DNA from: a virus
IMG/VR virus record: IMGVR_UViG_3300012096_000003
Coordinates: 1 to 47,999 of that record
Strand: one strand, 5' to 3'
DNA length: 47,999 nt
Shown: positions 17,688 to 25,476 of the stretch, piece after piece
Layout: each line of letters begins with the position of its first letter
Position numbering within the stretch: the first letter of the stretch is position 1
Translations under genes and position numbers: made by a program
Notes under the pieces: model-generated
Database searches by the model: none
Told to the model about the DNA's origin: nothing
The model's input: the letters and a program-made list of their open reading frames with translations, nothing else

Positions 17688-17978
17688 TTAAGGTGAGGTC
17701 TGCCATTGCATCCAGTCGGCCCGCGGGAAACGACCGTTGAACGGTGACCAATCATCCGGGCGCTCTTCCACAAACCGCCATTCCACATCTTCCGGCATCA
17801 CATCGTAGGATCGCAAGACGCGGTCGCGAGCGCCTTCTTCGTGGTCCGCACGAATGGCGGCGACGACGGTATCTGCATCGTCAGAGCAGCGTAATCCGCT
17901 GACCCACCACGGCGAGTGAAGCTCAAATCCGCCGAGCAGTTCTGGCGTGTGGAACCAACTCACCCAATAGTTCTTCAT
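17688..17978 (-). CDS. Trp-rich conserved small phage protein, 96 aa
   Basis: The sequence starts MKNYWVSWFHTPELLGGFEL, has the block HSPWWVSGLRC, and ends VEWRFVEERPDDWSPF...FPRADWMQW. It is a distinctive conserved-looking small protein that I associate with Rhizobiales prophage early regions. There is no assigned activity. It sits in the leftward operon. Confidence 0.7.
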   Translation of the reverse strand: MKNYWVSWFHTPELLGGFELHSPWWVSGLRCSDDADTVVAAIRADHEEGARDRVLRSYDVMPEDVEWRFVEERPDDWSPFNGRFPRADWMQWQTSP

Positions 17979-17999
17979 CTCGTTTCCCCTTGCTTGCCG

Positions 18000-18167
18000 T
18001 TAAGACTGATCGGTCGCAGCACCAATCGCAACATCGAGTGCGGCAAGCAGCGCCGCCGTTTCATCCTTTCCGTCGCGACGAGCTTTCCAATAGGCATCTT
18101 TTGCGGGTTCGACGATCTCGCGCCAACCAAAATCACTGGTAGGAAGACTTCGGAAATTATGGCCCAT
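18000..18167 (-). CDS. Small unknown protein, 55 aa
   Basis: ATG 18167 to TAA gives MGHNFRSLPTSDFGWREIVE then PAKDAYWKARRDGKDETAAL and a short Ala-rich end. The protein is soluble, helical and charged. Spacing of 23 bp from the upstream gene and 21 bp to the next fits the operon. Confidence 0.6.
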   Translation of the reverse strand: MGHNFRSLPTSDFGWREIVEPAKDAYWKARRDGKDETAALLAALDVAIGAATDQS

Positions 18168-18190
18168 GAAAAATGTTCCCTTGCTGGTCG

Positions 18191-18633
18191 TTATTGCAAT
18201 TTGCTTGGCGGCATCAGTGCGAGCATCTGGCCGCCGGCATAGGCCTCCGCGATCCGTGGCTTGATATGGGTCGCAACAGTCTGACCGTCGGGCATGACGA
18301 TATGCGCCAGGAATTCGTCCTCGAACGATGTGATACCGGTTTCGACCGCCTCGAGCTTAGCCTTGATGACCAATGCGAGGGCACGCCAGCTCTGTCGGCA
18401 AGCCTGCTCCCATTTCTCCATCTTCTTGGCTGGGCCCATCGGGGACCCGCGCCCGTCCCGCTGAAAGCGCTTCTCAGCGATGTCCGGCGGCTGTTCGCCT
18501 CGAAGCAGACGACGGATCGGCCGGGAGCATTCATGAACGCGGTGCTGGTCGCTCCATATCGCGAAATCAGTTTCTCGATCTCGGCTCGGGACTTCTCAAC
18601 AGAGACCGTGGTCCCTTCGGCGAAGCGTGCCAT
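18191..18633 (-). pseudogene. Conserved phage gene split by an internal out-of-frame deletion
   Basis: The 5' part (ATG 18633, TAATG overlap with the upstream gene) reads MARFAEGTTVSVEKSRAEIE... to about VVCFEANSRR near 18490. The expected continuation (DIAEKRFQRDGRG ... MEKWEQACRQSWRALALVIK ... KAKLEAVETGITSFEDEFLA) is in another frame down to the stop at 18191. Both halves match what I remember as one family of about 150 residues. In that family a short strand block (IRF.LPLP-like) follows the arginine pair, and it seems to be missing here. A small deletion near 18481-18492 explains both the loss and the frame change. An internal ATG (18439; MGPAKKMEKW) might still give the C-terminal part. 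A sequencing error is the alternative. Confidence 0.6.
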
Positions 18634-18854
18634 TATGATGCCTCTTGCTTGAGAGGAGGCCGACCGGAGCAGTTCACGACGATCTTATACCGCAGATCAT
18701 CGAAGGGCTCTTTCATCAATCCAATGCCGCCAATCACCAAGACATTCCCGCCGTTGGCCTTGATCCAATGCTGCGTGGCAGCAAGTAAATTATGAGCCGG
18801 ATCATCCTTTCGGAATCTCATATGGATCATTCGGCCTTTCTTCTTTGCCATCAT
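18633..18854 (-). CDS. Conserved small basic phage protein, 73 aa
   Basis: It starts MMAKKKGRMIHMRFRKDDPA and continues HNLLAATQHWIKANGGNVLV with IGGIGLMKEPF. A basic N-terminus and a core helix-strand unit are visible. The TAA overlaps the following ATG (TAATG at 18633). Function unknown. The 116 bp upstream (18855-18970) carry no gene I can support. Confidence 0.65.
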   Translation of the reverse strand: MMAKKKGRMIHMRFRKDDPAHNLLAATQHWIKANGGNVLVIGGIGLMKEPFDDLRYKIVVNCSGRPPLKQEAS

Positions 18855-18970
18855 CCTCTCCTGATATTTGCCGCGCCATGCGGCTCTATGCGTTTCAACG
18901 TCGATTTCCTTACTGACGCGGGCCTTGAATTTGCTGGGGTGTCCGGTAGCAGCTCGTTAGCGTTGCTGAT

Positions 18971-19192
18971 TCAACCTAGTTGTCGATCGAACTCAATAAT
19001 CAGGTTTACGACCCCATCGTCTCTGACGAACTTTGCAGACTTCGCGCCTCTACCCTGCTCGTCATAGACTGTCACCACGATTTCATGGTCCGGCAAGTCT
19101 TTCACGATGGCTTGGATCCAATCGCCAAGGCCCATAGCATCCTCACTGAAATCATACTCGGAGATGACCTCCGGCTCATCATCTACTGACAT
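18971..19192 (-). CDS. Acidic small protein, 73 aa
   Basis: ATG 19192 overlaps the upstream TGA (TGATG). It is acidic (MSVDDEPEVISEYDFSEDAM), followed by a compact beta-rich half (HEIVVTVYDEQGRG; VVNLIIEFDRQLG). Phage proteins with such charge sometimes mimic DNA, but nothing specific supports that here. Confidence 0.6.
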   Translation of the reverse strand: MSVDDEPEVISEYDFSEDAMGLGDWIQAIVKDLPDHEIVVTVYDEQGRGAKSAKFVRDDGVVNLIIEFDRQLG

Positions 19193-19449
19193 CACTCGGC
19201 TCCTACCAATTCTTTCATTAATGAAACCGGGATATCTCCCAGCGCGAATTTGTTGCGATCTTCGGCGCCCAAGCTGAGGACGGCTTGACGGCCAAACTCT
19301 TCATAATAGCATTTGGGATGCGCGTCAGAAACCACTTCACGATCGTCGGCCATGCCGCCGCAGATCTTGCATGTGTGCAAGTGACGAACGTCGTGAGCTT
19401 TCAATTTGGTGCGACCGTCAGGCATCCGGTATAGGTCAGTGTGGCTCAT
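19192..19449 (-). CDS. Small putative zinc-binding protein, 85 aa
   Basis: ATG 19449 overlaps the upstream stop (TAATG). The N-terminal part has DVRHLHTCKICGGMADDREV followed by HPKCYYEEFG, a CxxC...H..C arrangement typical of zinc knuckles. The C-terminal half is helical. Unknown role. Confidence 0.65.
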   Translation of the reverse strand: MSHTDLYRMPDGRTKLKAHDVRHLHTCKICGGMADDREVVSDAHPKCYYEEFGRQAVLSLGAEDRNKFALGDIPVSLMKELVGAE

Positions 19450-19658
19450 TACTCGCACCCGACAATCTGAACATCCCAGCCGCGGCCAGTGCGATCCGCA
19501 TCTTGCTCCTGGTCCGGCCAAAGGAGCGTCGCCGTCTCTCCGGCCGCGGTCCCAGTCAAAAACACCGCGTTGACGGTTATCCCATCCTTATCGACGAGCT
19601 CATACCGGGTTGGTAACCCTACGGTAACTTTATGCTCATCTGTTCCGTGTGTGTTCAT
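19449..19658 (-). CDS. Small unknown protein, 69 aa
   Basis: Beta-rich small protein beginning MNTHGTDEHKVTVGLPTRYE. It is the first gene downstream of the integrase, after a 132-bp AT-rich gap, so it may have its own promoter or be read through from the integrase. No family recognised. Confidence 0.6.
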   Translation of the reverse strand: MNTHGTDEHKVTVGLPTRYELVDKDGITVNAVFLTGTAAGETATLLWPDQEQDADRTGRGWDVQIVGCE

Positions 19659-19790
19659 GACTAAACCTCAGTGTCATCTTATAAATATCAATGTCTTACG
19701 AGGTGCGTCTAAAATCAAGTATTCTAGTCTTATATCATAATCTGGGCCATTTTAAAGGGTTTTATTTCTTACTGGTAATACTTTGGTAAC
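19659..19790. other. AT-rich intergenic region after the integrase; candidate attP
   Basis: This 132-bp gap follows the integrase stop. It is much richer in A/T than its neighbours, and non-coding sequence next to int is the usual place for attP. GGTAA-type repeats occur at 19612, 19622, 19773 and 19783 (TGGTAAC, CGGTAAC, TGGTAA, TGGTAAC) and could be arm-type integrase sites. No tRNA 3' end was recognised, so the core site cannot be named. Confidence 0.35.
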
Positions 19791-20789
19791 TTAACGGGCG
19801 TCTGCAGCGTCCTTTTGCCAGTCCGGATGATGGTGTCCATACACCTCAAGAAGGATCTTGAGAGACATCCCAAGCGAGTTGGCGGCTTCCCACGGATCGA
19901 TTTTGGCGCGCATTAGAGCGGTCGCACGGGTATGCCGTAGAACATGCGGTGTAATGTGCCGAGGAAGTTTAGCGGCTGCTCTAACTCGTTCCCATGAACT
20001 GACGGGACGCTTGATCCGTTCGCCGCGGAAGCTGACGACATAGACCGCCTTCTGTCCGTCAAGCCGACGCCATCGACGAAGATGAGAGAGTAGTCGGATT
20101 CCAATGCGGACGGGCGGTGATCTTTTTTTGGTCTGTGCGACATTCACTTCTCTTCGTTTCATCACGCCGGTTTCCAGATTGATCATCGACCATTTAAGCC
20201 CGGCGATCACATCCCGTCTCGATCCCGTATACCAACCGACAAGAAAGAACCGGGCGAGATGTGGTGTTCTTCGTGCAACTTTTAAAAATCTCGCGGCTTC
20301 GCTTCTCTCCATGAAGTCGGGACGCCCCAACGGCCTAGTGGGCAAAACCACAGTCGGAACGACTTTCAGCGGACCATGTTCCCTATGCCAGTGCTTGAGT
20401 GCGGCATTGAGGAATGCCAGCTCACGCCTGGCGCAGGCTGGACTTTTACGTTGTGCCGCATAGGTTCTGCACAATGTCGCATTGATTTGCTCTACCTTCT
20501 TATCGCCCCACCATTTGCCAAGTCTTTTGATGTCATATAGGACGTGATCCTTGCTAGCCGTGTGCGACAGATGCTCAGTAAAATAGACGTCTAGGACGTC
20601 GGCGATAAACGGCGTAGGGCTATCCTTGACGACGTGTTTCGACGCGATGTGTTCCCCGAGGAATTTTTCAGCCTGTCGAGTTTCATCAAGAGCGAATCCC
20701 GTGCGGCGGCGGCTCCGTCCGTCGAGGACGGTCCATGTTCCTCGCTTCTTGTCGAACCAGAGCCGCGGGCCGGCGCTTCTACGAGGCAT
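19791..20789 (-). CDS. int: Tyrosine-recombinase integrase, 332 aa
   Basis: It catalyses site-specific integration of the phage genome. The C-terminal catalytic domain shows the expected motifs in order: the first Arg in GWYTGSRRDVIAGLKW, HVLRHTRATALM (HxxR), and VYGHHHPDWQ, where the Tyr is the likely nucleophile. The N-terminal half carries a SAM-like core-binding domain. ATG 20789 (MPRRSAGPRLWFDKKRGTW) was preferred to TTG 20828. The gene overlaps the excisionase-like frame by about 200 bp, so the two are probably co-translated. It lies far from the repressor, at the distal end of the pL operon. Confidence 0.9.
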   Translation of the reverse strand: MPRRSAGPRLWFDKKRGTWTVLDGRSRRRTGFALDETRQAEKFLGEHIASKHVVKDSPTPFIADVLDVYFTEHLSHTASKDHVLYDIKRLGKWWGDKKVEQINATLCRTYAAQRKSPACARRELAFLNAALKHWHREHGPLKVVPTVVLPTRPLGRPDFMERSEAARFLKVARRTPHLARFFLVGWYTGSRRDVIAGLKWSMINLETGVMKRREVNVAQTKKRSPPVRIGIRLLSHLRRWRRLDGQKAVYVVSFRGERIKRPVSSWERVRAAAKLPRHITPHVLRHTRATALMRAKIDPWEAANSLGMSLKILLEVYGHHHPDWQKDAADAR

Positions 20790-20968
20790 TTTGCATCCAT
20801 GTTCTTGAGGCGAGCGAGAGTAGTCCAATAAGATCGCCCGATTTTCGAAATCACGAGATTGCCCCTGCTGGCCTCAGCGCGCAAGGTCGCAACTTTACGT
20901 CTATCGCCGAGGAATATTTCAGCGGCATGTTCGAGCGTCAGAAGCTGGTCCTCGGGGATCTCGCGCAT
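20591..20968 (-). CDS. Excisionase-like/DNA-binding protein overlapping int, 125 aa
   Basis: Residues 8-60 (LTLEHAAEIFLGDRRKVATL; NLVISKIGRSYWTTLARLKN) look like the winged-helix/MerR-type fold of phage excisionases and directionality factors. The remaining about 65 residues run in a second frame over the integrase 5' end and are Ser/Arg/Thr-rich. That could be genuine dual coding or simply an open frame. It sits directly upstream of int and would set the direction of recombination. Confidence 0.6.
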   Translation of the reverse strand: MREIPEDQLLTLEHAAEIFLGDRRKVATLRAEASRGNLVISKIGRSYWTTLARLKNMDAKCLVEAPARGSGSTRSEEHGPSSTDGAAAARDSLLMKLDRLKNSSGNTSRRNTSSRIALRRLSPTS

Positions 20969-20993
20969 ATTCCTTAAACCGATGCTAAGGTGA

Positions 20994-21518
20994 TTAGTCA
21001 GCCGCAGGCATTTCGAACGGGTAAACCGCCACGCGCGGCTCGACGTACACCGGCTTCAAAGACTTGTCGTTTGGATCGAGGCAGATGACCCATGTTCCAT
21101 CTGCAGCGGAAGGCATATAGAGCCCATTTGGCTCGGGCTGATCAGCGTCCCAATAATGCCACTGACCTTGCGTCCCGTCGGGATAATATGGCGCAGTGAC
21201 CTTCGGCGCCTTTGGCGCGGTGTACTGCGTGGAGTACGGGAATCCATATCCGATAGATGTCGCCGGACAGACGCGGTGACGCTTCCCATTGAGATCGATG
21301 ATATAAGTATAGGTCACGAGATGCGGGCTATCGCGCAATTCGTAGATCGTCTTCAACATGCGCTTTTCGGTAAAGTTGGTGATCGCTGGCATGCCAACGA
21401 CGGTTGACGCCTGATTTTGGTTCAATTGCGTCTGACGTGCTTCGCGAGCTTGACCGCTGTTGTCGTCCATACAGCCGGTGAGAGGCAGGGCAAGAGTGAT
21501 CAGGATAAGACGCTTCAT
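20994..21518 (-). CDS. Phage-encoded lipoprotein, 174 aa
   Basis: The N-terminus MKRLILITLALPLTGCMDDN has a clean lipobox (LTGC), so the product should be lipidated at the Cys and anchored in the membrane facing the periplasm. The mature part has a conserved-looking beta domain with LRDSPHLVTYTYIIDLNGKR and HRVCPATSIGYGFPYSTQ. Lipoproteins expressed from lysogeny regions can block superinfection or change the surface; which applies here is unknown. Confidence 0.75.
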   Translation of the reverse strand: MKRLILITLALPLTGCMDDNSGQAREARQTQLNQNQASTVVGMPAITNFTEKRMLKTIYELRDSPHLVTYTYIIDLNGKRHRVCPATSIGYGFPYSTQYTAPKAPKVTAPYYPDGTQGQWHYWDADQPEPNGLYMPSAADGTWVICLDPNDKSLKPVYVEPRVAVYPFEMPAAD

Positions 21519-21521
21519 GAA

Positions 21522-21857
21522 TTAACCTCCGAGTTGTTGGATAAAGGATTGCAAATCTAATGGAAGACGAGACTGATCAAACGCCGATGCCTCGTGAAGG
21601 GCCATCGCACGGATCGTGGCGCGCTCGTCATCGCTCTTGGCTTGCTGATATTGCAATTTGAGCCGGTAAATCTCGCGCGTCTGACCTTCGCTATAGGCGC
21701 GTGACTCGATCATCACATCGCGGCGGGTGGCTTCATATTTTGGAGCGAGATAGGCATAGAGGTGATAGCCGCCGATGCTGAGACCAACGAGGGCGCCAAC
21801 GGCAAGCATGGCGATAAAGCAAAATGCGAAAAAGTCCTTCATGTTGATTTCTTTCAT
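21522..21857 (-). CDS. Single-pass membrane protein, conserved in phages, 111 aa
   Basis: A hydrophobic segment (FCFIAMLAVGALVGLSIGGY) is followed by a long charged helix (YSEGQTREIYRLKLQYQQAK; DDERATIRAMALHEASAFD) and RLPLDLQSFIQQLGG. ATG 21842 has a better spaced AAAGAAA ribosome site and may be the real start. It ends 4 bp before the lipoprotein start, so the two may work together at the envelope. Confidence 0.7.
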   Translation of the reverse strand: MKEINMKDFFAFCFIAMLAVGALVGLSIGGYHLYAYLAPKYEATRRDVMIESRAYSEGQTREIYRLKLQYQQAKSDDERATIRAMALHEASAFDQSRLPLDLQSFIQQLGG

Positions 21858-21878
21858 TATCCGATGGTTATGGCGAAG

Positions 21879-22130
21879 TTATTCGGCCGCGTCAGCGATA
21901 GGCTGCGGCTTCGCCTCCAATTCCCGAATCCGCTTGTCCAGCACCCAAACAACATTTTCTCCCATGCCAACGCTCTGTCGCGGCAACAGATGCAGGACAA
22001 TCGCGAGGTTATCATAGGCGTCGGCCTTCGGTTGCAGTCTGTCTATCGTCGCCCGCAAACTGACGATTTCCTGCTTGCAGCGATTCATCATTTCGATAGC
22101 TTCTTGATTGTTAATGGTGGCTCCGGGCAT
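21879..22130 (-). CDS. Coiled-coil small protein, 83 aa
   Basis: ATG 22130 was chosen over 22136 because GGAG lies at proper spacing only from the second Met. The product is helical (EAIEMMNRCKQEIVSLRATI; DRLQPKADAYDNLAIVLHLL), with a Trp-containing C-terminal helix. A recurring phage early protein without a known role. Confidence 0.65.
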   Translation of the reverse strand: MPGATINNQEAIEMMNRCKQEIVSLRATIDRLQPKADAYDNLAIVLHLLPRQSVGMGENVVWVLDKRIRELEAKPQPIADAAE

Positions 22131-22140
22131 TCTCATTCTC

Positions 22141-22473
22141 CTAATTGTTGAGATCTAAACCGAGCACTTTTCGCATTTCGGGCGATAATCTCTTGGCAGC
22201 TTCCTGTCCCGAAGGACTTCGCGCCCATTCGTCGCTTTCTTCCTTCGTCGCGTCGAACTCGCCATTGGCAACGCGTGATGCGAACGTTCGGAGGCCACCC
22301 GCCATCAGCTCGTTGTAGAGTTGAGTAATCGGGCAGACATGAGTGTCGGCATAATCATCAAACTCGCCGGTCTCCGCGCGCTTGGCAAATGCTTCATACT
22401 TGGCGGCCTTGTCTGCTGGAGAATTGGTGCCAATCTTCCGCAGCTCGCTTGCCAGCTTGTCTCGCGTTCGCAT
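22141..22473 (-). CDS. Unknown helical protein, 110 aa
   Basis: Begins MRTRDKLASELRKIGTNSPA and contains CPITQLYNELMAGGLRTFAS. Charged and helical throughout with no recognised motif. It is separated from the next gene downstream by a short gap holding a GGAG ribosome site. Confidence 0.6.
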   Translation of the reverse strand: MRTRDKLASELRKIGTNSPADKAAKYEAFAKRAETGEFDDYADTHVCPITQLYNELMAGGLRTFASRVANGEFDATKEESDEWARSPSGQEAAKRLSPEMRKVLGLDLNN

Positions 22474-22494
22474 GCTATATGCCTTTTCAACTCG

Positions 22495-22674
22495 TTATGG
22501 TTTGATCTCTACGACGATCGATATGCGCATGATCCTGTTACCTTTTGCCTCGTCGTGCACGCAGAAGTATTGCTGACAATGAGCTTTCGTCGATCCTACG
22601 GTATCAACTTGGATTTTGCCGCCAGGGCTAACGATCGCATAACCCTTGGCGATATGAATGCGATGATTCTTCAC
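22495..22674 (-). CDS. Small basic beta-rich protein, 59 aa
   Basis: The GTG start at 22674 overlaps the upstream TGA (GTGA) and follows AGGAGA. The product (MKNHRIHIAKGYAIVSPGGK) is a compact beta-rich unit. Function unknown. Confidence 0.6.
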   Translation of the reverse strand: MKNHRIHIAKGYAIVSPGGKIQVDTVGSTKAHCQQYFCVHDEAKGNRIMRISIVVEIKP

Positions 22675-23105
22675 TTCTGTTCTCCTGAAGCGGTCTTTAA
22701 AGCTGGATCCTTGATCTCGCTCTTGATCCATCGCCGAATGCGCAGATAGCGATCAGCCGGCGTTTCTTTTTCCCGCCCGGCTTCATCGTTCTCGTAAACG
22801 ATCTCGCAAGCCATGGCCCGAGCAATGCCGAAGATCCCGGCTATCGTGTCGGCATCTTCCGGATCAAGCTGGCTCATATCGATGTTGCGCGAGAGGCCAA
22901 CAGCACCGAGCGCACAAACCGCGCCATCCTTCTCGAGCTCCCAGGCGACGAGCTCCTTCACTGGCATGGCTTCGAATGTCGCGAGCATTTCCTTGAGGAA
23001 AGCTTGGCCGCGCCTACCCTGGAAAGCAGACTTGACCGCGCCCCGATATAACCAGCCGCGATTGTCACCTTCCCAGATATTTTCGTCGTATCCTGATCGG
23101 CTCAT
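22671..23105 (-). CDS. Conserved phage protein of the MSRSGY type, 144 aa
   Basis: The N-terminus MSRSGYDENIWEGDNRGWLY and the core GRRGQAFLKEMLATFEAMP, CALGAVGLSRNIDMSQLDPE and IFGIARAMACEIVYENDE form a pattern I recognise as a widespread phage/prophage protein of unknown function. It is coupled to both neighbours by 4-bp overlaps. Confidence 0.7.
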   Translation of the reverse strand: MSRSGYDENIWEGDNRGWLYRGAVKSAFQGRRGQAFLKEMLATFEAMPVKELVAWELEKDGAVCALGAVGLSRNIDMSQLDPEDADTIAGIFGIARAMACEIVYENDEAGREKETPADRYLRIRRWIKSEIKDPALKTASGEQK

Positions 23106-23416
23106 TTCGAGGCCCCGCTAGCAATCTTTAAATCTGTTTCTTCATCAAGTTTGGCGCCGCGCTCCATCTCGCGGTACTCTTGTTCCATCCAATCATCGTT
23201 GGCGTCTTCGTGACATGCGCACTCGCATGGACCGCCCTCGTGATTGACAGTCAATTCGGAAACTCCGGTGTCTCCATGATGCCGGACCCACTCCTTCGGC
23301 ATTTGAGGGAGCGCGGTATTGCCGATACGCTTTCCATCCTGTCCGACAATCGGAACGCCGCAAATGCTGCTGTAAGCGCTGGCGCAATTCCATGGCGTCG
23401 GTGTGTGCTCGGTCAT
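23102..23416 (-). CDS. Unknown protein with Cys cluster, 104 aa
   Basis: MTEHTPTPWNCASAYSSICG followed by a GGPCECACHED cluster, then acidic helix. The HTPTPW opening is common among small phage early proteins. The Cys cluster may bind metal. No function assigned. Confidence 0.6.
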   Translation of the reverse strand: MTEHTPTPWNCASAYSSICGVPIVGQDGKRIGNTALPQMPKEWVRHHGDTGVSELTVNHEGGPCECACHEDANDDWMEQEYREMERGAKLDEETDLKIASGASK

Positions 23417-24060
23417 TTCGATATTCCTTGTTCGTCAGTTAAAGAACCCTCGCATTTGCCAACGGCAGGCTTTCCACAATGCACGCAGATGATTCCTGAA
23501 TCCATCCGGGCCCTCATCGCATAGCTCAACGCATGCATGACATGGTAGATCGCCATCGGCGGCTCGTTGCCGGCTGCTTTCGTCTCCTCGATGTATTGCT
23601 TGAGGAGATCGGAGGCGTCTTTGATTGGATCGTCGGGTTCAATCTTGGAAGGGATGAGGGCGAAAGACATGGATTCACCTTTATGATCTTTTCGCCATAA
23701 AATGCGGATGCCAGATACTTGGTCGATATCAATCCAAAAAACGCCGCCGCTCCTGAAGTGCCATTCCATTCCGAAACTTGATTCATCATCTGCTGCCGCG
23801 CCTTCAGTAGGCGGGACCTCCTGCAGAAAGGCTTCGAGTATTTCTCGTGCGATCTCTTCCCGCTGCGGAGGCGGGGTGGCGGCAGCCCGGGTGTTCCATT
23901 GGATGATTGAGTCTTGTTTGGTGAACGCCGTCGTTCTGGGCCCGAAGCATTTCTCATTCGAACAATAAATTTGTCCCAGTATCCCTTTGGGATGGCCGTT
24001 ACATTTGGCTTCACCACCGCAGAACGGGCATGGCTCCAGCATCATGTTTGCGTCGGTCAT
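23413..24060 (-). CDS. Lar-like restriction-alleviation protein (N-terminal), 215 aa
   Basis: The N-terminus MLEPCPFCGGEAKCNG, then YCSNEKCFGPRTTAF and IIQWNTRA, is the two-CxxC zinc-ribbon pattern of Lar family proteins. In the Rac prophage, Lar lowers type I restriction of unmodified DNA. The C-terminal two thirds are longer than a typical Lar and end in a second CxxC (IICVHCGKPAVGKCEG). ATG 24060 was preferred to the upstream TTG. The restriction-alleviation role is by family; activity here is inferred. Confidence 0.65.
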   Translation of the reverse strand: MTDANMMLEPCPFCGGEAKCNGHPKGILGQIYCSNEKCFGPRTTAFTKQDSIIQWNTRAAATPPPQREEIAREILEAFLQEVPPTEGAAADDESSFGMEWHFRSGGVFWIDIDQVSGIRILWRKDHKGESMSFALIPSKIEPDDPIKDASDLLKQYIEETKAAGNEPPMAIYHVMHALSYAMRARMDSGIICVHCGKPAVGKCEGSLTDEQGISK

Positions 24061-24073
24061 GGCTTTGGCTTTC

Positions 24074-24331
24074 TTAATGCAATCCAAGATTCTTCATATT
24101 GCGCTGTCGTTGCTCAACGACCATCCGATGGTTTTCTCGAACGGCGCACTCCAGCACTAATCCTCGATTGGCTGCGGATAGCTTCGCTAATGCATTGCCG
24201 TAATCCATTCCACGGGAAACAGCACATCCGCCTTCAGCCAGCCGCCCATCATCACAGCCGAAACCGCCCGCCTCGTGTGATGCGATATAGAGCGGACAGA
24301 ACTCAATGCGAGAATGCGGACAATCGTTCAT
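24074..24331 (-). CDS. Cys-rich small protein, 85 aa
   Basis: MNDCPHSRIEFCPLYIASHE followed by GGFGCDDGRLAEGGCAVSRG. Four or five Cys with His in the first 40 residues suggest a metal site. The rest is helical. It lies between the ATPase-side genes and the Lar-like gene. Confidence 0.65.
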   Translation of the reverse strand: MNDCPHSRIEFCPLYIASHEAGGFGCDDGRLAEGGCAVSRGMDYGNALAKLSAANRGLVLECAVRENHRMVVEQRQRNMKNLGLH

Positions 24332-24486
24332 CGCTTCGCCTTCCGCTTCGATTTCTTCGGCGCCGCAGAGAATGGCGAGAGCTTAAGCGATGTGGCATCG
24401 GCGAATGCAAGACGCCAGTTATCCCACCAGAGTTTCAGTTCATACTCGCGCTCAATTTCTAATGCGATCTTCTGTGCGTTGCTCAT
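24328..24486 (-). CDS. Small basic protein, 52 aa
   Basis: ATG 24486 with an AGGAAAGG ribosome site gives MSNAQKIALEIEREYELKLW and ends in a Lys/Arg tail (KKSKRKAKR). The short overlap with the next gene supports it. Unknown; the basic tail could bind nucleic acid. Confidence 0.6.
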   Translation of the reverse strand: MSNAQKIALEIEREYELKLWWDNWRLAFADATSLKLSPFSAAPKKSKRKAKR

Positions 24487-24512
24487 GGTGATGGCCTTTC
24501 CTTGGGTTGAGA

Positions 24513-25475
24513 TCATGCCGGCGCGCGCATGTGGTCGACGGCCTTCTTCACGCGTGTCTGCAGCGCCCGCCAATCGTGCTGCTCGTCCCACGCGATTGCC
24601 TTGCGCAGTTCGATCTGGTCGCTCCAGGTTTTGGCGAGAAGATCAGAATTGGTGGCGCCGAGGATGATAGTGGTCCAGCTCGTGAAATATTCGGCGGCGG
24701 TCGGGATATCGTCAGCCGCCCCGGCTCCAGGGCTGGAGGGGGTGATTGCCGGGGCACCCTGCGCCCAGCGAGCGAAAGCGGCGCCCATCTCTTCGCAGAG
24801 CGGCTTGCCGGCTTCGATGTAGGGCGCAAGATAGTTGGGAAGTTTGATAATAAAATCTTCGCCGATTTTCTCGGACTTCCAGACGGGAACCCCATCGGCG
24901 CGTGGCGGCAGGATGCATGTCAAGTCCAGCGTGTGTACGATTTCCAGCGGCGCTACCGGCTGCCAGCCGATATTGGTGACGACCTTTTTTCCATTCACAA
25001 CATCCTGCTTCGTCTTCTCGCGAGCGCGGAATGTGAAGATCAGAGGGACCTTGATCTTGAGGATTCCGGAGATCAGCAGTTTTCGCGCAGCCTTCGGCTT
25101 TGCCCAGGCCGCCCACTCGTTATTGCCCATCTTCGGCACCATCTCATCGTGCCATTCGAGATAGGCCTCATGCTCGTCCGATAGGCTATCAACGATGATC
25201 GCGGCCGGTTTCATCGGCAATTGCGCGCGGATAGCATCAAGGAAATCGTTCGACCGGCCGGTCGCCAGCTCGACAATCTTGAATGGTATCTGATCGTTAT
25301 ACTTGCGCGCTCGGCCGCCCTCGGTATCGATCACGATGATGTCGCCGCCGCGCACGGACTGAATACCCTTCGCGATCCGTAATGCGCTCAGGCTTTTGCC
25401 ACCACCAGGCGGCCCGATCATGCCGAGTAGCAGCGGTTCTTCCGAGCGGATTGCGGGAACAGCTTGATAATTCAT
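24513..25475 (-). CDS. RecA-fold AAA ATPase, Sak4-like recombination protein, 320 aa
   Basis: A Walker A motif (GMIGPPGGGKSLSALRIAKG, about residues 20-34) is followed by a Walker B-type strand (AAIIVDSLSDEHEAY). This is the arrangement of single-domain phage RecA-like ATPases used for strand annealing or pairing (AAA_24/Sak4 group). It is adjacent to, and co-directional with, the RecE-like nuclease at 25477, so the pair probably forms the phage homologous-recombination system. No single-strand-binding protein was recognised nearby. Confidence 0.8.
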   Translation of the reverse strand: MNYQAVPAIRSEEPLLLGMIGPPGGGKSLSALRIAKGIQSVRGGDIIVIDTEGGRARKYNDQIPFKIVELATGRSNDFLDAIRAQLPMKPAAIIVDSLSDEHEAYLEWHDEMVPKMGNNEWAAWAKPKAARKLLISGILKIKVPLIFTFRAREKTKQDVVNGKKVVTNIGWQPVAPLEIVHTLDLTCILPPRADGVPVWKSEKIGEDFIIKLPNYLAPYIEAGKPLCEEMGAAFARWAQGAPAITPSSPGAGAADDIPTAAEYFTSWTTIILGATNSDLLAKTWSDQIELRKAIAWDEQHDWRALQTRVKKAVDHMRAPA

Positions 25476-25476
25476 G

